Part shown: positions 25,096-34,560 of the stretch, piece by piece
How positions within the stretch are numbered: the stretch's first letter is position 1
How the letters are laid out: every line of letters starts with the position of its first letter
Made by a program: the position numbers and the translations under genes
NCBI GenBank assembly: GCA_028023455.1
Contig: JAQFVV010000143.1
Location: forward strand, 1,278,001 to 1,342,000
Source: Epiperipatus broadwayi
Lineage: Eukaryota > Onychophora > Udeonychophora > Euonychophora > Peripatidae
Reading direction: 5' to 3'
DNA length: 64,000 bases
Notes under the pieces: model-generated
Databases searched by the model: none
Told to the model about the DNA's origin: nothing
The model's input: the letters and a program-made list of their open reading frames with translations, nothing else

Positions 25096-25232
25096 AAGTT
25101 ATTGATTAGTATCTGGTGTTTTCTTTATAAATTTATTGATAGTTGAATTGTACTCTTCTTTTTCTTTTCTTTGTAAAAAATAGCAAATTGTACAAAAGTA
25201 GAATGTATGAAAGTAGTGGTCTGCCTGTATAT
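25096..25232 (-). mobile_element. Pogo/Tigger-like relic, strongly deleted
   Basis: The left 75 bp match 12,047-12,120, the end of the Tigger-like transposase ORF and the sequence after it (ttattgattagtatctgg). The right edge reads, on the minus strand, tacaggcagaccac, which looks like a pogo/Tigger terminal repeat with a TA. Together this is a very short internally deleted derivative of the element at 12.0-13.35 kb. Confidence 0.5.
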
Positions 25233-25489
25233 ATTTTATGAAGCATGTTTTTGGGAGTAATCATATTTAATAGAATAAAATAAATTTATTAACAATGTTT
25301 CAATAAGATAACACTTATCCTCAACTGGGTGAGAAAAATATATAGTAATAATTATATGGATATAGTATATAGAATTGTTTCACATGATTGTTATATCATG
25401 TGGTTGATTAATAGTCTGATTTATATTTAGCAGTATTTTTTATATTTATTTTGTGTTAGTTGATAATTTTATTGTTTTATCATGTTTAT
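25233..25489 (-). other. Probable 3' end of the adjoining PLE fragment
   Basis: On the minus strand this follows the GIY-YIG domain of the next entry; an Asn/Lys-rich broken frame runs on for some tens of codons and then ends. No separate feature is seen. Confidence 0.35.
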
Positions 25490-25878
25490 TAATACAGTTT
25501 TTATTTTTAAAATTTTCTATAGCATCTCTAAATACTTTTTGATCATGGTTATTGCATGTGGATATGATTTTGGTATTTGGGAAGTCTCTACAATGTCCAT
25601 GAGAGCAAATGCTGAAGATGTTGAGAATTTTTTTATTGCATTAATGTATTCATCTCTTTTAACACTTATACATTTATTGCATCTCTCTATGTATGTAGTT
25701 GGGCATATGTCACGTAGGATTTTATAGACTCCTTGGGCTTTTAAAGGAATTATCTGCTTAGGTTTAATTAGAATATTATTAATCTTTTGCTTCATAAAGA
25801 ACTTTGTTTTTATGTCATAGCACTTTAGTATATTTTCAATTTTATTTGTGATTCTTTTTATATAAGTGATATTCTATT
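25490..25878 (-). pseudogene. Penelope-like element GIY-YIG endonuclease fragment
   Basis: The minus strand reads from the end of a PLE reverse-transcriptase ORF (TYIKRITNKIENIL, then YDIKTKF) into a GIY-YIG-type nuclease domain: QGVYKI, then CPTTYIERCNKCISVKRDEY, then SSAFAL and SQIPKSYPHAI. Such a C-terminal GIY-YIG endonuclease nicks target DNA for PLE insertion. The conserved glycine of the YIG half is replaced (YIER), and stops follow the domain, so it is dead. Its sequence differs from the PLE at 34-40 kb, so it represents another lineage. It ends abruptly at the RTE leader. Confidence 0.7.
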
Positions 25879-26204
25879 GGCTGCAGAAAGGAGTTTGCTA
25901 TTAACTGAAAGGAGTCCCTTTGATTCCTCTTGGAGGCCTTAAAGGAACCGAGCAGAGCAAATTCCTAATGTCCACTCCATACGTTCTTGTCGTTGCAGCT
26001 GTTATTACTATGTGTTTATTCATATAGTATATGAACATGGATGGGCTGCTCACCAACATGCATTAGCCAGTGTGGTGAGTTTTTTGGCTTTTTACCTCTG
26101 AGTTTAAGATCAAGAAACACCATGGTCTTTCTTCTCAGTGCCTGATAAGGCAGAATGAATGTTTGTGTAAATGATAAATATTTTTCCAATACATATATAC
26201 AATT

Positions 26205-28496
26205 ATGACAGACAAAAATAAAGCATGGCCCTTATTCCCAGGAGGCTGTAAAGTCACCAACCAAGGCAGCAGTTGGTGGCTGAAGGCGGAGGGTGCTAAG
26301 AATCCCCTGATTGTGGACCCAGGCTGCCATTTGATGACGACTTTTTATTTAGGTACTTACAACTGCAGATCACTTTCAAGTGAAGGAAGATTGCAAGAAT
26401 TAGAAGAAGAACTCTCTTATATTAAATGGGATATTATTGGACTTTGTGAAGTTAGAAGAAAAGGTGAAGAGACAATTGATTTAAAAAGTGGACATATATT
26501 TTATTATAAAGGCACAAATATTGGAAATACAAGTGGAGTAGGATTCATTATAAATAAAAAGTGGAAGAACAATATTGTGGAGATTGATGGTGTATCAGAC
26601 AGAGTGGCAAGATTATTTATACAACTTAATAGCAGATACCAAATGCAGATAATTCAGGTTTATGCCCCAACAAGTTCTCATAGTGATGAAGTAGTAGAAG
26701 ATTTTTATATGGATGTACAAAAGGCTTTTGATAAGAGTAAACAACATTTTAAACTTGTTATGGGAGACTTTAATGCTAGAATTGGTAAACAAATGAAAGA
26801 TGAAAGTGCTGTAGGTAATTTTGGTTATGGTAATAGAAATGAGAGAGGACATAGACTTGTGGAGTTTGCAGAAAAAGAAAAACTTTATATTATGAATTCT
26901 TTTTTTGAGAAAAATGTTAAAAGAAAATGGACATGGAAACATCCAAATGAAGGTAAAGCAGAATTGGATTATATTTTGACTAACAGGAAATACATATTTC
27001 AAGATTATAATGTTCTTAATAGATTTAACACAGGAAGTGATCATCGATTAGTAAGGTGCAAGATGCGTGTTAATGTAAAACTAGAAAGACAAAAATTGTT
27101 AAGAAAAACAATATTTACAGTTGATATTCCTAATCTTCAGAAACATTCTAATGAATTTAAATTAGAACTTACAAATCGATTTCAAGTATTAGTAGATTTT
27201 GAACATGATTCAGATTTGAATGAAATTAATATGAAAATAACTGATACACTTTTAAAAACTGCAACAAAGATAGCTGGTAGAAAAAAGCAGCAATTGACCA
27301 ACAAAATTTCTACTGAAACTAGAGAATTTATGAAGAAAAGAAGAAATATGAAGATATACAAAAATGATGCACTAAAAAGAATTGAATATCTCGAATTTTG
27401 TAAAATGGTGCGGAAAAGAGTTGAAAATGATATAAGAAAATATAACTGTGAACTAGCAAGAAAAGCTGTAGAAGAAAATAAAAGTCTTAAGAATGTAAAA
27501 CAACATTTTGGTATTGGTAGAAAATTTATAGCTGCAATAAGGAAAAAAGATGGAATTATTACTAAAAAGAGAGATGACATCATGAAATTGGTAGAAATTT
27601 TTTATCAAGAATTATATAGTAATAAAGATCAAGTACCTCCTATATCTATTACATCTTCCGAATTGCCCAGAATTTTAAATGAAGAAGTGAGAAATGCAAT
27701 TAAATGTATGAAGAAAGGAAAGGCTCCAGGTAATGATGGAATTATAATTGATATATTAAAAGAAGCAGGTGAAGAAACAGAAATTTTTTTAGCAAAGTTA
27801 TATACCAAATGTCTAAATGATAAAGATGTACCGGATGATTGGAAGAATGCAGTAATAATATTAATATTTAAAAAAGGTGATAAAGAAGATATTAGAAATT
27901 ACAGACCTATCAGCCTTTTATCAGTTTTATATAAAATTTTTACCAAAATAATTACAACTCGTCTACAGAGAACATTGGATTTCCACCAACCAAGAGAACA
28001 AGCTGGATTTAAAAGTGGTTTTAGTACAGTAGATCATATTCAGGTATTGAGAGAATTTATAGAAAGGACAAATGAATATGAGTTGTCATTATGTTTTGGA
28101 TTTGTAGATTATGAAAAGGCATTTGATTCTATAAACATTTCTTCAGTGATTAAAGCATTGGATCATCAAGGTATAGATCCAGGATATTGTCATATTTTAA
28201 AGAATATTTATAAAAATGCAACAGCAACAATTAGATTACATAATGATACTGGGAAAGTCAACATTGAGAAAGGTGTAAGACAAGGTGACTCCATATCTCC
28301 AAAACTTTTTACAGCAGTGCTGCAAGAAGTATTTTGTGGATTAAAATGGGAAACTAAAGGAGTGAAAGTAAATGGAGATTATTTAAGTCATTTAGATTTC
28401 GCAGATGATGTAGTTGTTTTTGCAAATAATGCTTCAGAGCTGCAGGAAATGTTGCAGGAGTTATCAGATGAAAGTAGGACTAAAGATAAATGTTAA
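26205..28496 (+). CDS. RTE-like ORF: AP endonuclease and reverse transcriptase (first frame)
   Basis: The 763-residue frame holds most of an RTE polyprotein. Endonuclease motifs: TYNCRSL (residues ~51-57), LCEVRRKGE (~79-87), [17 protein letters not shown] and GSDHRLVR (~280), i.e. the Asn, Glu, Asp-Asn and Ser-Asp-His residues of the AP-endonuclease family. Reverse-transcriptase motifs: [40 protein letters not shown] (motif A), [10 protein letters not shown] (B) and FADDVVVFA (C). The product would nick chromosomal DNA and copy its own RNA there. A start at Met44 (26,334) is also plausible, because the first 43 residues have no family match that I know. The frame is lost near 28,465-28,480, ending in a short false tail. 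Confidence 0.9.
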   Translation: MTDKNKAWPLFPGGCKVTNQGSSWWLKAEGAKNPLIVDPGCHLMTTFYLGTYNCRSLSSEGRLQELEEELSYIKWDIIGLCEVRRKGEETIDLKSGHIFYYKGTNIGNTSGVGFIINKKWKNNIVEIDGVSDRVARLFIQLNSRYQMQIIQVYAPTSSHSDEVVEDFYMDVQKAFDKSKQHFKLVMGDFNARIGKQMKDESAVGNFGYGNRNERGHRLVEFAEKEKLYIMNSFFEKNVKRKWTWKHPNEGKAELDYILTNRKYIFQDYNVLNRFNTGSDHRLVRCKMRVNVKLERQKLLRKTIFTVDIPNLQKHSNEFKLELTNRFQVLVDFEHDSDLNEINMKITDTLLKTATKIAGRKKQQLTNKISTETREFMKKRRNMKIYKNDALKRIEYLEFCKMVRKRVENDIRKYNCELARKAVEENKSLKNVKQHFGIGRKFIAAIRKKDGIITKKRDDIMKLVEIFYQELYSNKDQVPPISITSSELPRILNEEVRNAIKCMKKGKAPGNDGIIIDILKEAGEETEIFLAKLYTKCLNDKDVPDDWKNAVIILIFKKGDKEDIRNYRPISLLSVLYKIFTKIITTRLQRTLDFHQPREQAGFKSGFSTVDHIQVLREFIERTNEYELSLCFGFVDYEKAFDSINISSVIKALDHQGIDPGYCHILKNIYKNATATIRLHNDTGKVNIEKGVRQGDSISPKLFTAVLQEVFCGLKWETKGVKVNGDYLSHLDFADDVVVFANNASELQEMLQELSDESRTKDKC

Positions 28497-28875
28497 AAAG
28501 ACTAAAGTAATGTTTAATCGGTTTGCTCAAAATATGAAAATAAAGATTGATTATGATGAATTAGAAGAAGTTAACAGTTATAAATACCTTGGTCAGATTA
28601 TTAATACAGATGGAAACATAATGGAGGAAATTAATCATAGAATTAAACTTGGTTGGAGTGCTTTTGGTAGCAATAACTTGATACTAAAAGGAAATATGCC
28701 TATGTGTTTGAAAAAGAAGGTTTTTAACAAATGTGTTTTACCAGTTCTTACTTATGGATCTGAGACTTGGACACTCAATAGAAGAGCAATACAGAAACTT
28801 CAGACCACTCAAAGAAGTATGGAGAGGTGTATGTTGGGAGTAACAAGAAGAGATCGAAACGCAATGTATGGGTAA
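28470..28875 (+). pseudogene. RTE-like ORF, continuation after first frameshift
   Basis: After a one-base shift near 28,470 the frame resumes with [15 protein letters not shown], the segment that normally follows motif C, then a YKYLGQIINTDG thumb-region motif and LTYGSETWTL. It belongs to the same ancestral protein as the preceding frame. It ends at a second frameshift near 28,855-28,870. Confidence 0.88.
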
Positions 28876-29153
28876 GAGAACAAACAGGTGTTACTGACAT
28901 CATTGAAAAAATTAAAAGATTGAAGTGGAGTTGGGCTGGACATATTGCTAGAAGAGATGATAATAGATGGACAATTGAAATTTTAAACTGGATTCCAAGA
29001 GATTGTAAAAGACCCAGAAAGAGACCACGTGTGAGATGGATGGATGAAATAAGAAAGTGTGCAGGGATGATGTGGAGAAGAGAAGCTAAAGATCGGAGAA
29101 GATGGATTAAACTTGGAGAGACCTTTATCCTGCAGTGGATTGATAATGGTTGA
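28860..29153 (+). pseudogene. RTE-like ORF, C-terminal end after second frameshift
   Basis: The last frame gives the typical C-terminus of the clade: QTGVTDIIEKIKRLKW, then WAGHIARRDDNRWT, RPRKRPRVRWMDEI and a terminal WIKLGETFILQWIDNG. The stop codon overlaps the start of the TGA-repeat tail. Restoring one base at each of two points would link all three frames; I have not written the joined protein. Confidence 0.88.
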
Positions 29154-29175
29154 TAATGATGATGATGATGATGAT
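29145..29175 (+). repeat. TGA-repeat tail of the RTE-like LINE
   Basis: The ORF stop runs into gataatgatgatgatgat. Short tandem repeats instead of poly(A) are characteristic of RTE-clade 3' ends and mark the true 3' boundary. Confidence 0.9.
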
Positions 29176-29679
29176 ATTCTATTAGAATTATTTCTTTCTT
29201 TTTGTGAGGTTTTTGCTTTGTACATTGCTTTGTTTATAGCAGTGATATTGTAACCAATCATTAGTAAAACTTCACATATATGTTTGATTTCTTTTTTTAA
29301 TTCAGATATATTTAGAAGAAAAAATGCTCTTGTAAAAATTGATTTAGCTACAGAGTTGGATGGAGATGGGATGTTGCTTTTGGGTATCTATCAGTATGTG
29401 TAGATTTCTTATATATAAAGGCTGCTAAGGTATTGTTGCTTGTTTTAAAAACAAGAATATTAAGAAAAGGGAATTTCACACCTTTTTCTATTTCAATGGT
29501 GAATTTAATTTTCAAATATCATTAGGACTTGATTTTTATCCAGGCAGCTAATACATGGCCAATGAGATAATCATCATGAAATATTAATTGCTAAATAACT
29601 AGAGAATAAATCAAGTATGAAAAGCCTGATGATTAATTTAATCCTTTCTTTTTTCAGTGTTTTTATAGTAGATACAGAG
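29176..29679. other. AT-rich DNA, nothing recognised
   Basis: Flank of the RTE insertion. No coding motif was seen. Confidence 0.45.
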
Positions 29680-29870
29680 GCAACACTCTCCATACAGAAG
29701 CATCCCTCAGTGCAAGCCAGAGTAATCAATGGATGCAGGAAGATTTGTGCATAAAATCTATCTAATACTCATCCAATATCCCCAGACTAGTTTTTACCTT
29801 GTGGCTTTCATCACAGATCATGTAAGCATAAAGAATGGAAATTATATGATGTTTAGTGGTTTATAGTAGA
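29680..29870 (+). mobile_element. Family C element, short deleted copy
   Basis: It contains the family C words caacactctccatacag, gagtaatcaatggatgc and atccccagactagttttt. It then jumps directly to the right-hand tail (agcataaagaatgg and atgtttagtggttta) that follows the hairpins at 20.7 and 56.8 kb. The second arm and part of the centre are deleted. Confidence 0.65.
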
Positions 29871-32800
29871 CATTCGGTTTGCAGTGATTATTTAAAGAAT
29901 ACATTTAAATCCTCAACATCTAGAAATTTGGCTACCTTGATGAGTAATGCCACTTTACCATTGATTATGTTATCGGCTAATTGTGAAAAGTCAGCATTAT
30001 ATAGAATGTCCAGGGATTTTGTACAATGCATGGTGTTTTGGGGCAAAGTAAGACATTTAATTTCTATTTTAATTTTTTACATACTTTTCCTAGACATTTT
30101 ATAAAATATCTTGGCATTATAAAGAATGACAAATAGTTTTTTGGCAAAATATGTCATTGAAAAGATACATGTCAAAATGTAACAAATACAAAATACGAGA
30201 TTATTTTTACAGAGAGAGAAAAAGATTGATGCAGAATTACTTGTTGCTACAAGATAGATTGGAATGATATTTTGAAATGCACTTAATTGCCTTTTTTCAT
30301 ACAAAAGCACATTAAATTTTGGCATTGGTGCCACAAGTATACCTTAGAACCCTCAGCCACAACCTGTGGATTCAGCAAAGTGGCTAACCAGAGAACTATT
30401 TCTTAATCAGGAACATCTCCAATTTTCAGTATGTCCTAGGGACATGAAATGAATTGTGATATGGCATAGAATTGCCTTAAAATTCCTTCAGCAGTTCCAA
30501 GTCAAGGGAAAACATTATCTGTCATACTCATAACAAACACCAGCAGACTACACGAGTCTTTTCATTCTTTGCCAACATCTGGAATAGGAACTCATGCAGT
30601 TTCTAAGGGTATAGGAGGATTTTTTTTTATCAAAATCTATTTTTATTTATTTTTACCTATATTTCCAGATTCAGTCTAGATTGAATTTTACCTTCAACAT
30701 CATTCTAAATATTGAAGCAAAAGAGTACATAAAACATTAACATCATAATCTTCTATGCTTTTACTTCCATCACCTTTATGTCCACAGGCATCATGAATGT
30801 TTCAATGACAGTTTATGCATATCTGTGTACCACTAGCCTTGGTGAACATAGTCAAAAGTCTGCAACATTAATTGTTGAAATACTTTACCGATTTTTTAAA
30901 ATATAGAATGCATAGGAAATACATGAAATTCTAAGTCTTTTATAATTGGATGTCCCGTTTTTGATATTGTATAGAATACTTAGAAATTCTATACAATTCC
31001 AGTTTTCACACTTTGGCGGTAATATATATATATATAACTGTTTACAATATATTCTATTGTTAAATATATATATAAACTAAATAATAGAATTATGCTGTAA
31101 CCCAGTCCGAGAAGTTTCGCGGATCCAAACACACTGATATTAAATAACGTTTGTGATTTATATACATAAGGGAAAGTTTGATGAATTATTGACATTCTTG
31201 ATCTTTTTAAAATAAAATTATTCTGATTTACAAAAAAAAAAAAAAAAAGATTTGAAAAATAAAAAAAATATTATGTGGTCAAATTCTCAGGAGATCAGGT
31301 GATGTTCAAGTGCTTATAGATACATGCAGAAAACTTGCTTTTTATGTTATTTATGTCAAAGCATCACTCCCTTGATTAGGGCGATTAAAATATATGGATA
31401 TATATTATATAAGTATGCGCTACATCTAGGTAGGTAAAAGTATTGTTCCACTCAGAATTTTCCCTGATAATAGTCAAAATGATAAAGTAATTTAAAAAAT
31501 GAAAATGTTTATTATTATTTTTTGTATTATTAAGTTAATCACGGAAATATTTTTTCTGACTGAAATTGAATGGAGACCTTGTTTCCCATCTAAGAAACTC
31601 TTGCTCTTACATAAATATTCAGAACTTTAGTTTCAACTGACAGATAAATACTCAGCACCTAAGCTTTTGACCTAATTCGAAATATTTTAACTTTAAACAT
31701 GTTGTGCTTAAACTTATTATAAAGTATGCATATAAGTTTTGCCCAAAGGCAAGTGGCGTAATTAGCCAATAGAATAGTAAATACGACCAAAACACTTCAT
31801 TATAGTATTTTAGTGTTTAAAAACTACATCATAACCCGTAAAAATCCATTTACATTATGAAGATGCATAAAGTAATACATATTTTGTATTTATAGTAATT
31901 TTTAGGTAATTTATTAAGTAAAAGTTCTTAATTATTCCCTTTTGTATTTACTTTATTTAATCATATTATTTAAAATTATTAAAAATATGTTTAGCGTCTT
32001 AATTTTTTTTTCTGTAATAGTAATAAGCTACTACTTTTTTTTTTCAACTTAACTGACCCAAAGTTGACCCAATTAATTCAATACAAAGAATATTGATTCA
32101 TCACCAGCCTTTTAAATGCTCTTACAAATCATAATGATATCATATGCAATTTGCTAATAATACAAACCCTCCAGCATTTTATCAAACCAACAGATTTTCT
32201 TTAATAAGATAAATAAAACAAGTTGTTCTATCATCTCAACAAAAGTGAAGGTAGCAATTGACTTAAAAGGTTAAAAAGAAGGTTTAAAAGAGCGAATAAC
32301 AAACAAGTATAAGAGCAGAAAGTTTGCAAATGTTCTCTGAGCTTGTGAAAATGATTTAATGACAGATTAGCATGAAGAACATCTTCATTCACTTCACATT
32401 ATCAAACATGTTTATGACAGGGATAAAGTAACTGCTTTTATACAAAAAAAAAAAAATCTGCGAGTTTCCACTCCAAACTCAACTGTCACTTATCATTATC
32501 GTAGTTCTATTATTAATTGATATTGAATAATAAACCATCTACATATTTTACTTTCAATATTAAAAAAGATTTTTTTTTTTTTTAATCAGAGCTTAAAAAT
32601 TTACAAATCTTAAAAAATAACAATAACAATGACGTGTGTTTATTTTACTTTAAGAATATCACAGACATGATCTATAAAACAATTTTTCGTTCCTAATATA
32701 ACCGCCATGCCGTATTATCAAAATAAAAATGATAATAGTAATAGTGTTATAAAAAAAATAATAATTTGTTAATCTTTACAAATAATGAGAGTTGTAATGA

Positions 32801-33250
32801 TATTATTGTATTACATGATGATAATAATGGTACTGAAGATATGTTTTGTTAATAATAGTAGCAGGAAATGGAAGCATTTAATTATTTGTGAATAAATAAA
32901 TAACCGAACAGTTTTATTACTATGAAGTTCATAAGAAGTTTAAACTTAGGAAGAGCCAGAAGTGAAATCAATTCAATGATTTTAATCTCCATAGACTTGA
33001 CACTTATCACAGTCATAAATCATACAGTATATTTTTTAATTAATGATGCAAAAATGGAGTCCAATGATTTTACATTCCATAGGCTTGATACTTTTACCAC
33101 TGCCATAAACCGTAGTATATTTTTTGATTAATGATACAAAAATGGAGTGGACAACTTTTAATGATATATCTATTTGGTCTGCTCATTTAAATTTAGAAAA
33201 ATAATCAGTTTAGTGAAGCTAAAAACAATTTTTAATAATTAAAAAAAATA
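29871..33250. other. AT-rich DNA, no recognised gene
   Basis: A somewhat GC-richer stretch lies at about 30,330-30,600 without a recognisable domain. Homopolymer A or T runs near 31,232, 32,037, 32,443 and 32,570 could be decayed poly(A) tails, but no element body is attached. Confidence 0.45.
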
Positions 33251-33251
33251 T

Positions 33252-33571
33252 GAAAAGTTTGCTGGACCTCATGAAATATCTGGAGGAGTTTAAAAATAAG
33301 GTGATAATATATTAGCTTCAAAATATTGGAAAATTTTAAGGCATAAAATGACTTATAAAATTATGTCATCTGATTTTAAAGATGCATCTTTTGTTCCAAT
33401 TTTTTAAAATAAAAAATATATATTAACAAATTGTCATAATTATCATGCTACATCATTATAAGTTACAAAAAAATTGATATCAAGAATTTTGTTGAATAGG
33501 CTGTTTCCAGTCAGAGATAAATGGGTATAAGAGAGAGTGTAGTTTTAGAGAATCAAGCAGCAGTATAGTCT
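33252..33571 (+). pseudogene. RTE-like LINE reverse transcriptase fragment (N-terminal RT)
   Basis: Broken frames give the first reverse-transcriptase segments in order: an AGPHEISGG-like version of the GxAPGPDGI motif, FKDASFVPI, a decayed NYRGISLL-like NYHATSL, and SRILLNRLFPV. These fit an older RTE-like family with a different sequence from the young element at 26 kb. The fragment stops exactly where the inverted PLE arm begins, so the PLE probably inserted into or beside it. Confidence 0.6.
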
Positions 33572-33806
33572 TTTCCCAAAGCTTTGTGATGATGGTATTT
33601 GAGTTGTTTTTATATACTGGATTATTTCCATCATGTAATATTAAGTATTGAATGTCTTTAGTAAAAAAATTAGCTTTATTTAAATATTACAAATGTTTTC
33701 AGCTGTTAATGATGGCACTCAGGTTAGCATATGCATAACATTTCAAGAGCTATTCTTCTCTCTTCTTCAGGTGTTGCTGACCTGACCAGTGACAGTACTA
33801 GCATGG
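33572..33806 (-). repeat. Inverted terminal arm of the PLE
   Basis: On the minus strand this is the PLE 3' terminal region, matching 34,050-34,275 on the plus strand with mismatches. It also matches 5,578-5,790 and 6,060-6,207. An inverted partial copy ahead of the element body is a known habit of Penelope-like elements. Confidence 0.75.
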
Positions 33807-34255
33807 ATTGAGAGGAAAAGGTATAAAGAAAAAAATTCAAAGAAGATGCTTATATGATAATGGTGAATAACCCATAAATCATTAATCAACTTTGCTCTTA
33901 GAAAAAAGTGGAAAAATTAGGAGGAAAGTCACAGATAAGTATGTGAAAATTTTTACTGACTGTTGCCTTTGGCAGAATGGTTCAGTTGGTTAGAGTGTTA
34001 CCTTAAAATTTAATATTCAAGAATCTAATGGTCCAGGTTTGATTCCCATGCTAGTACTGTCATTAGTCAGTACAGCAACATTTGAAAATAAGAGGAAAAT
34101 AATACCTCTCAAAATATTGTGCATATATTAACCTGTGTGCTATTATTAACAGTTGAATGTAATTGGAATATTTAGATAAAGTTAAATTTTTTTAAAGACA
34201 TTCAATATTTCATATTAGATGATGGAAATATTCCAATATATAAACACAACTAAAA
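33807..34255 (+). mobile_element. PLE terminal unit (upstream copy): ORF tail, tRNA-like part, 3' region
   Basis: It begins with the PLE ORF tail (decayed), passes into the tRNA-Leu-like sequence (33,970-34,055) and continues to attagatgatggaaatatt and acacaactaaaat. It aligns over its whole length with 39,640-40,063, so the two form a direct repeat of about 420 bp flanking the PLE body, like the pseudo-LTRs of this class. Confidence 0.75.
33970..34055 (+). other. tRNA-Leu-like sequence in PLE (copy 2)
   Basis: Reads ggcagaatggttcagttgg, then ccttaaaattt, a small variable-arm-like hairpin, and a B-box-like ggtttgattcc. It corresponds to copies at 5.78 and 39.81 kb. The ORF stop seen inside the A-box in those copies is mutated here (ttcag), so the ORF would run slightly further. 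Confidence 0.6.
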
Positions 34256-34560
34256 TATCATCATCACAAATTTTCAGGAAAACACTAAGTATTTGGTATG
34301 GGCATTGTACTATATCAAACATTAGACATTATGAAAAATTATGTCTAAAGCTGGCCAAAGTAGAAAGTCAATTAACTTTCTTATGTCAATGTAAATCTGA
34401 AAGGGTAGTTCCTAAGTTTTTGCAACTAAAACCTCCAATTTACTCCCAGAGAGCTAAGAAAATTTATCTAGAGAGCAAGCGAAGCTCTGTCATGAGAAAA
34501 AATAAATGCTCAAAGGTTTTCCAAGTATCAAACTTCTCATTGCATTAATAATGTAGAATA
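34219..34560 (+). pseudogene. PLE ORF N-terminal fragment
   Basis: A 109-codon frame starts directly at the end of the upstream terminal unit and includes YEKLCLKLAKVESQLTFL, QCKSERVVPKFLQLK and a SQRAKKI segment. This K/Q-rich helical pattern is typical of the N-terminus of PLE proteins ahead of the reverse transcriptase. It stops at tandem stops near 34,548, and the rest of the protein resumes only at about 37.85 kb. Confidence 0.6.

Larger units (their letters stand above)
25879..29175 (+). mobile_element. RTE-like non-LTR retrotransposon, near full length
   Basis: The element is about 3.3 kb, the usual size of RTE-clade LINEs. A leader (25.88-26.2 kb, also found decayed at 11.35 kb) precedes one long ORF with an AP-like endonuclease and a reverse transcriptase. 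The ORF ends at 29,153 and the element ends directly in a (TGA)n repeat at 29,151-29,175, the normal kind of tail for this clade. Only two frameshifts interrupt the ORF and all catalytic motifs seen are intact, so the copy is young. A 98%-identical fragment lies at 53.68-54.07 kb. Confidence 0.9.

Noticed and set aside
26613-27044. Long minus-strand frames opposite the RTE ORF (also 27,182-27,583 and 28,983-29,261)
   Set aside because: They are antisense shadows of the RTE coding strand, rich in Phe/Ile as expected, and lack domains.
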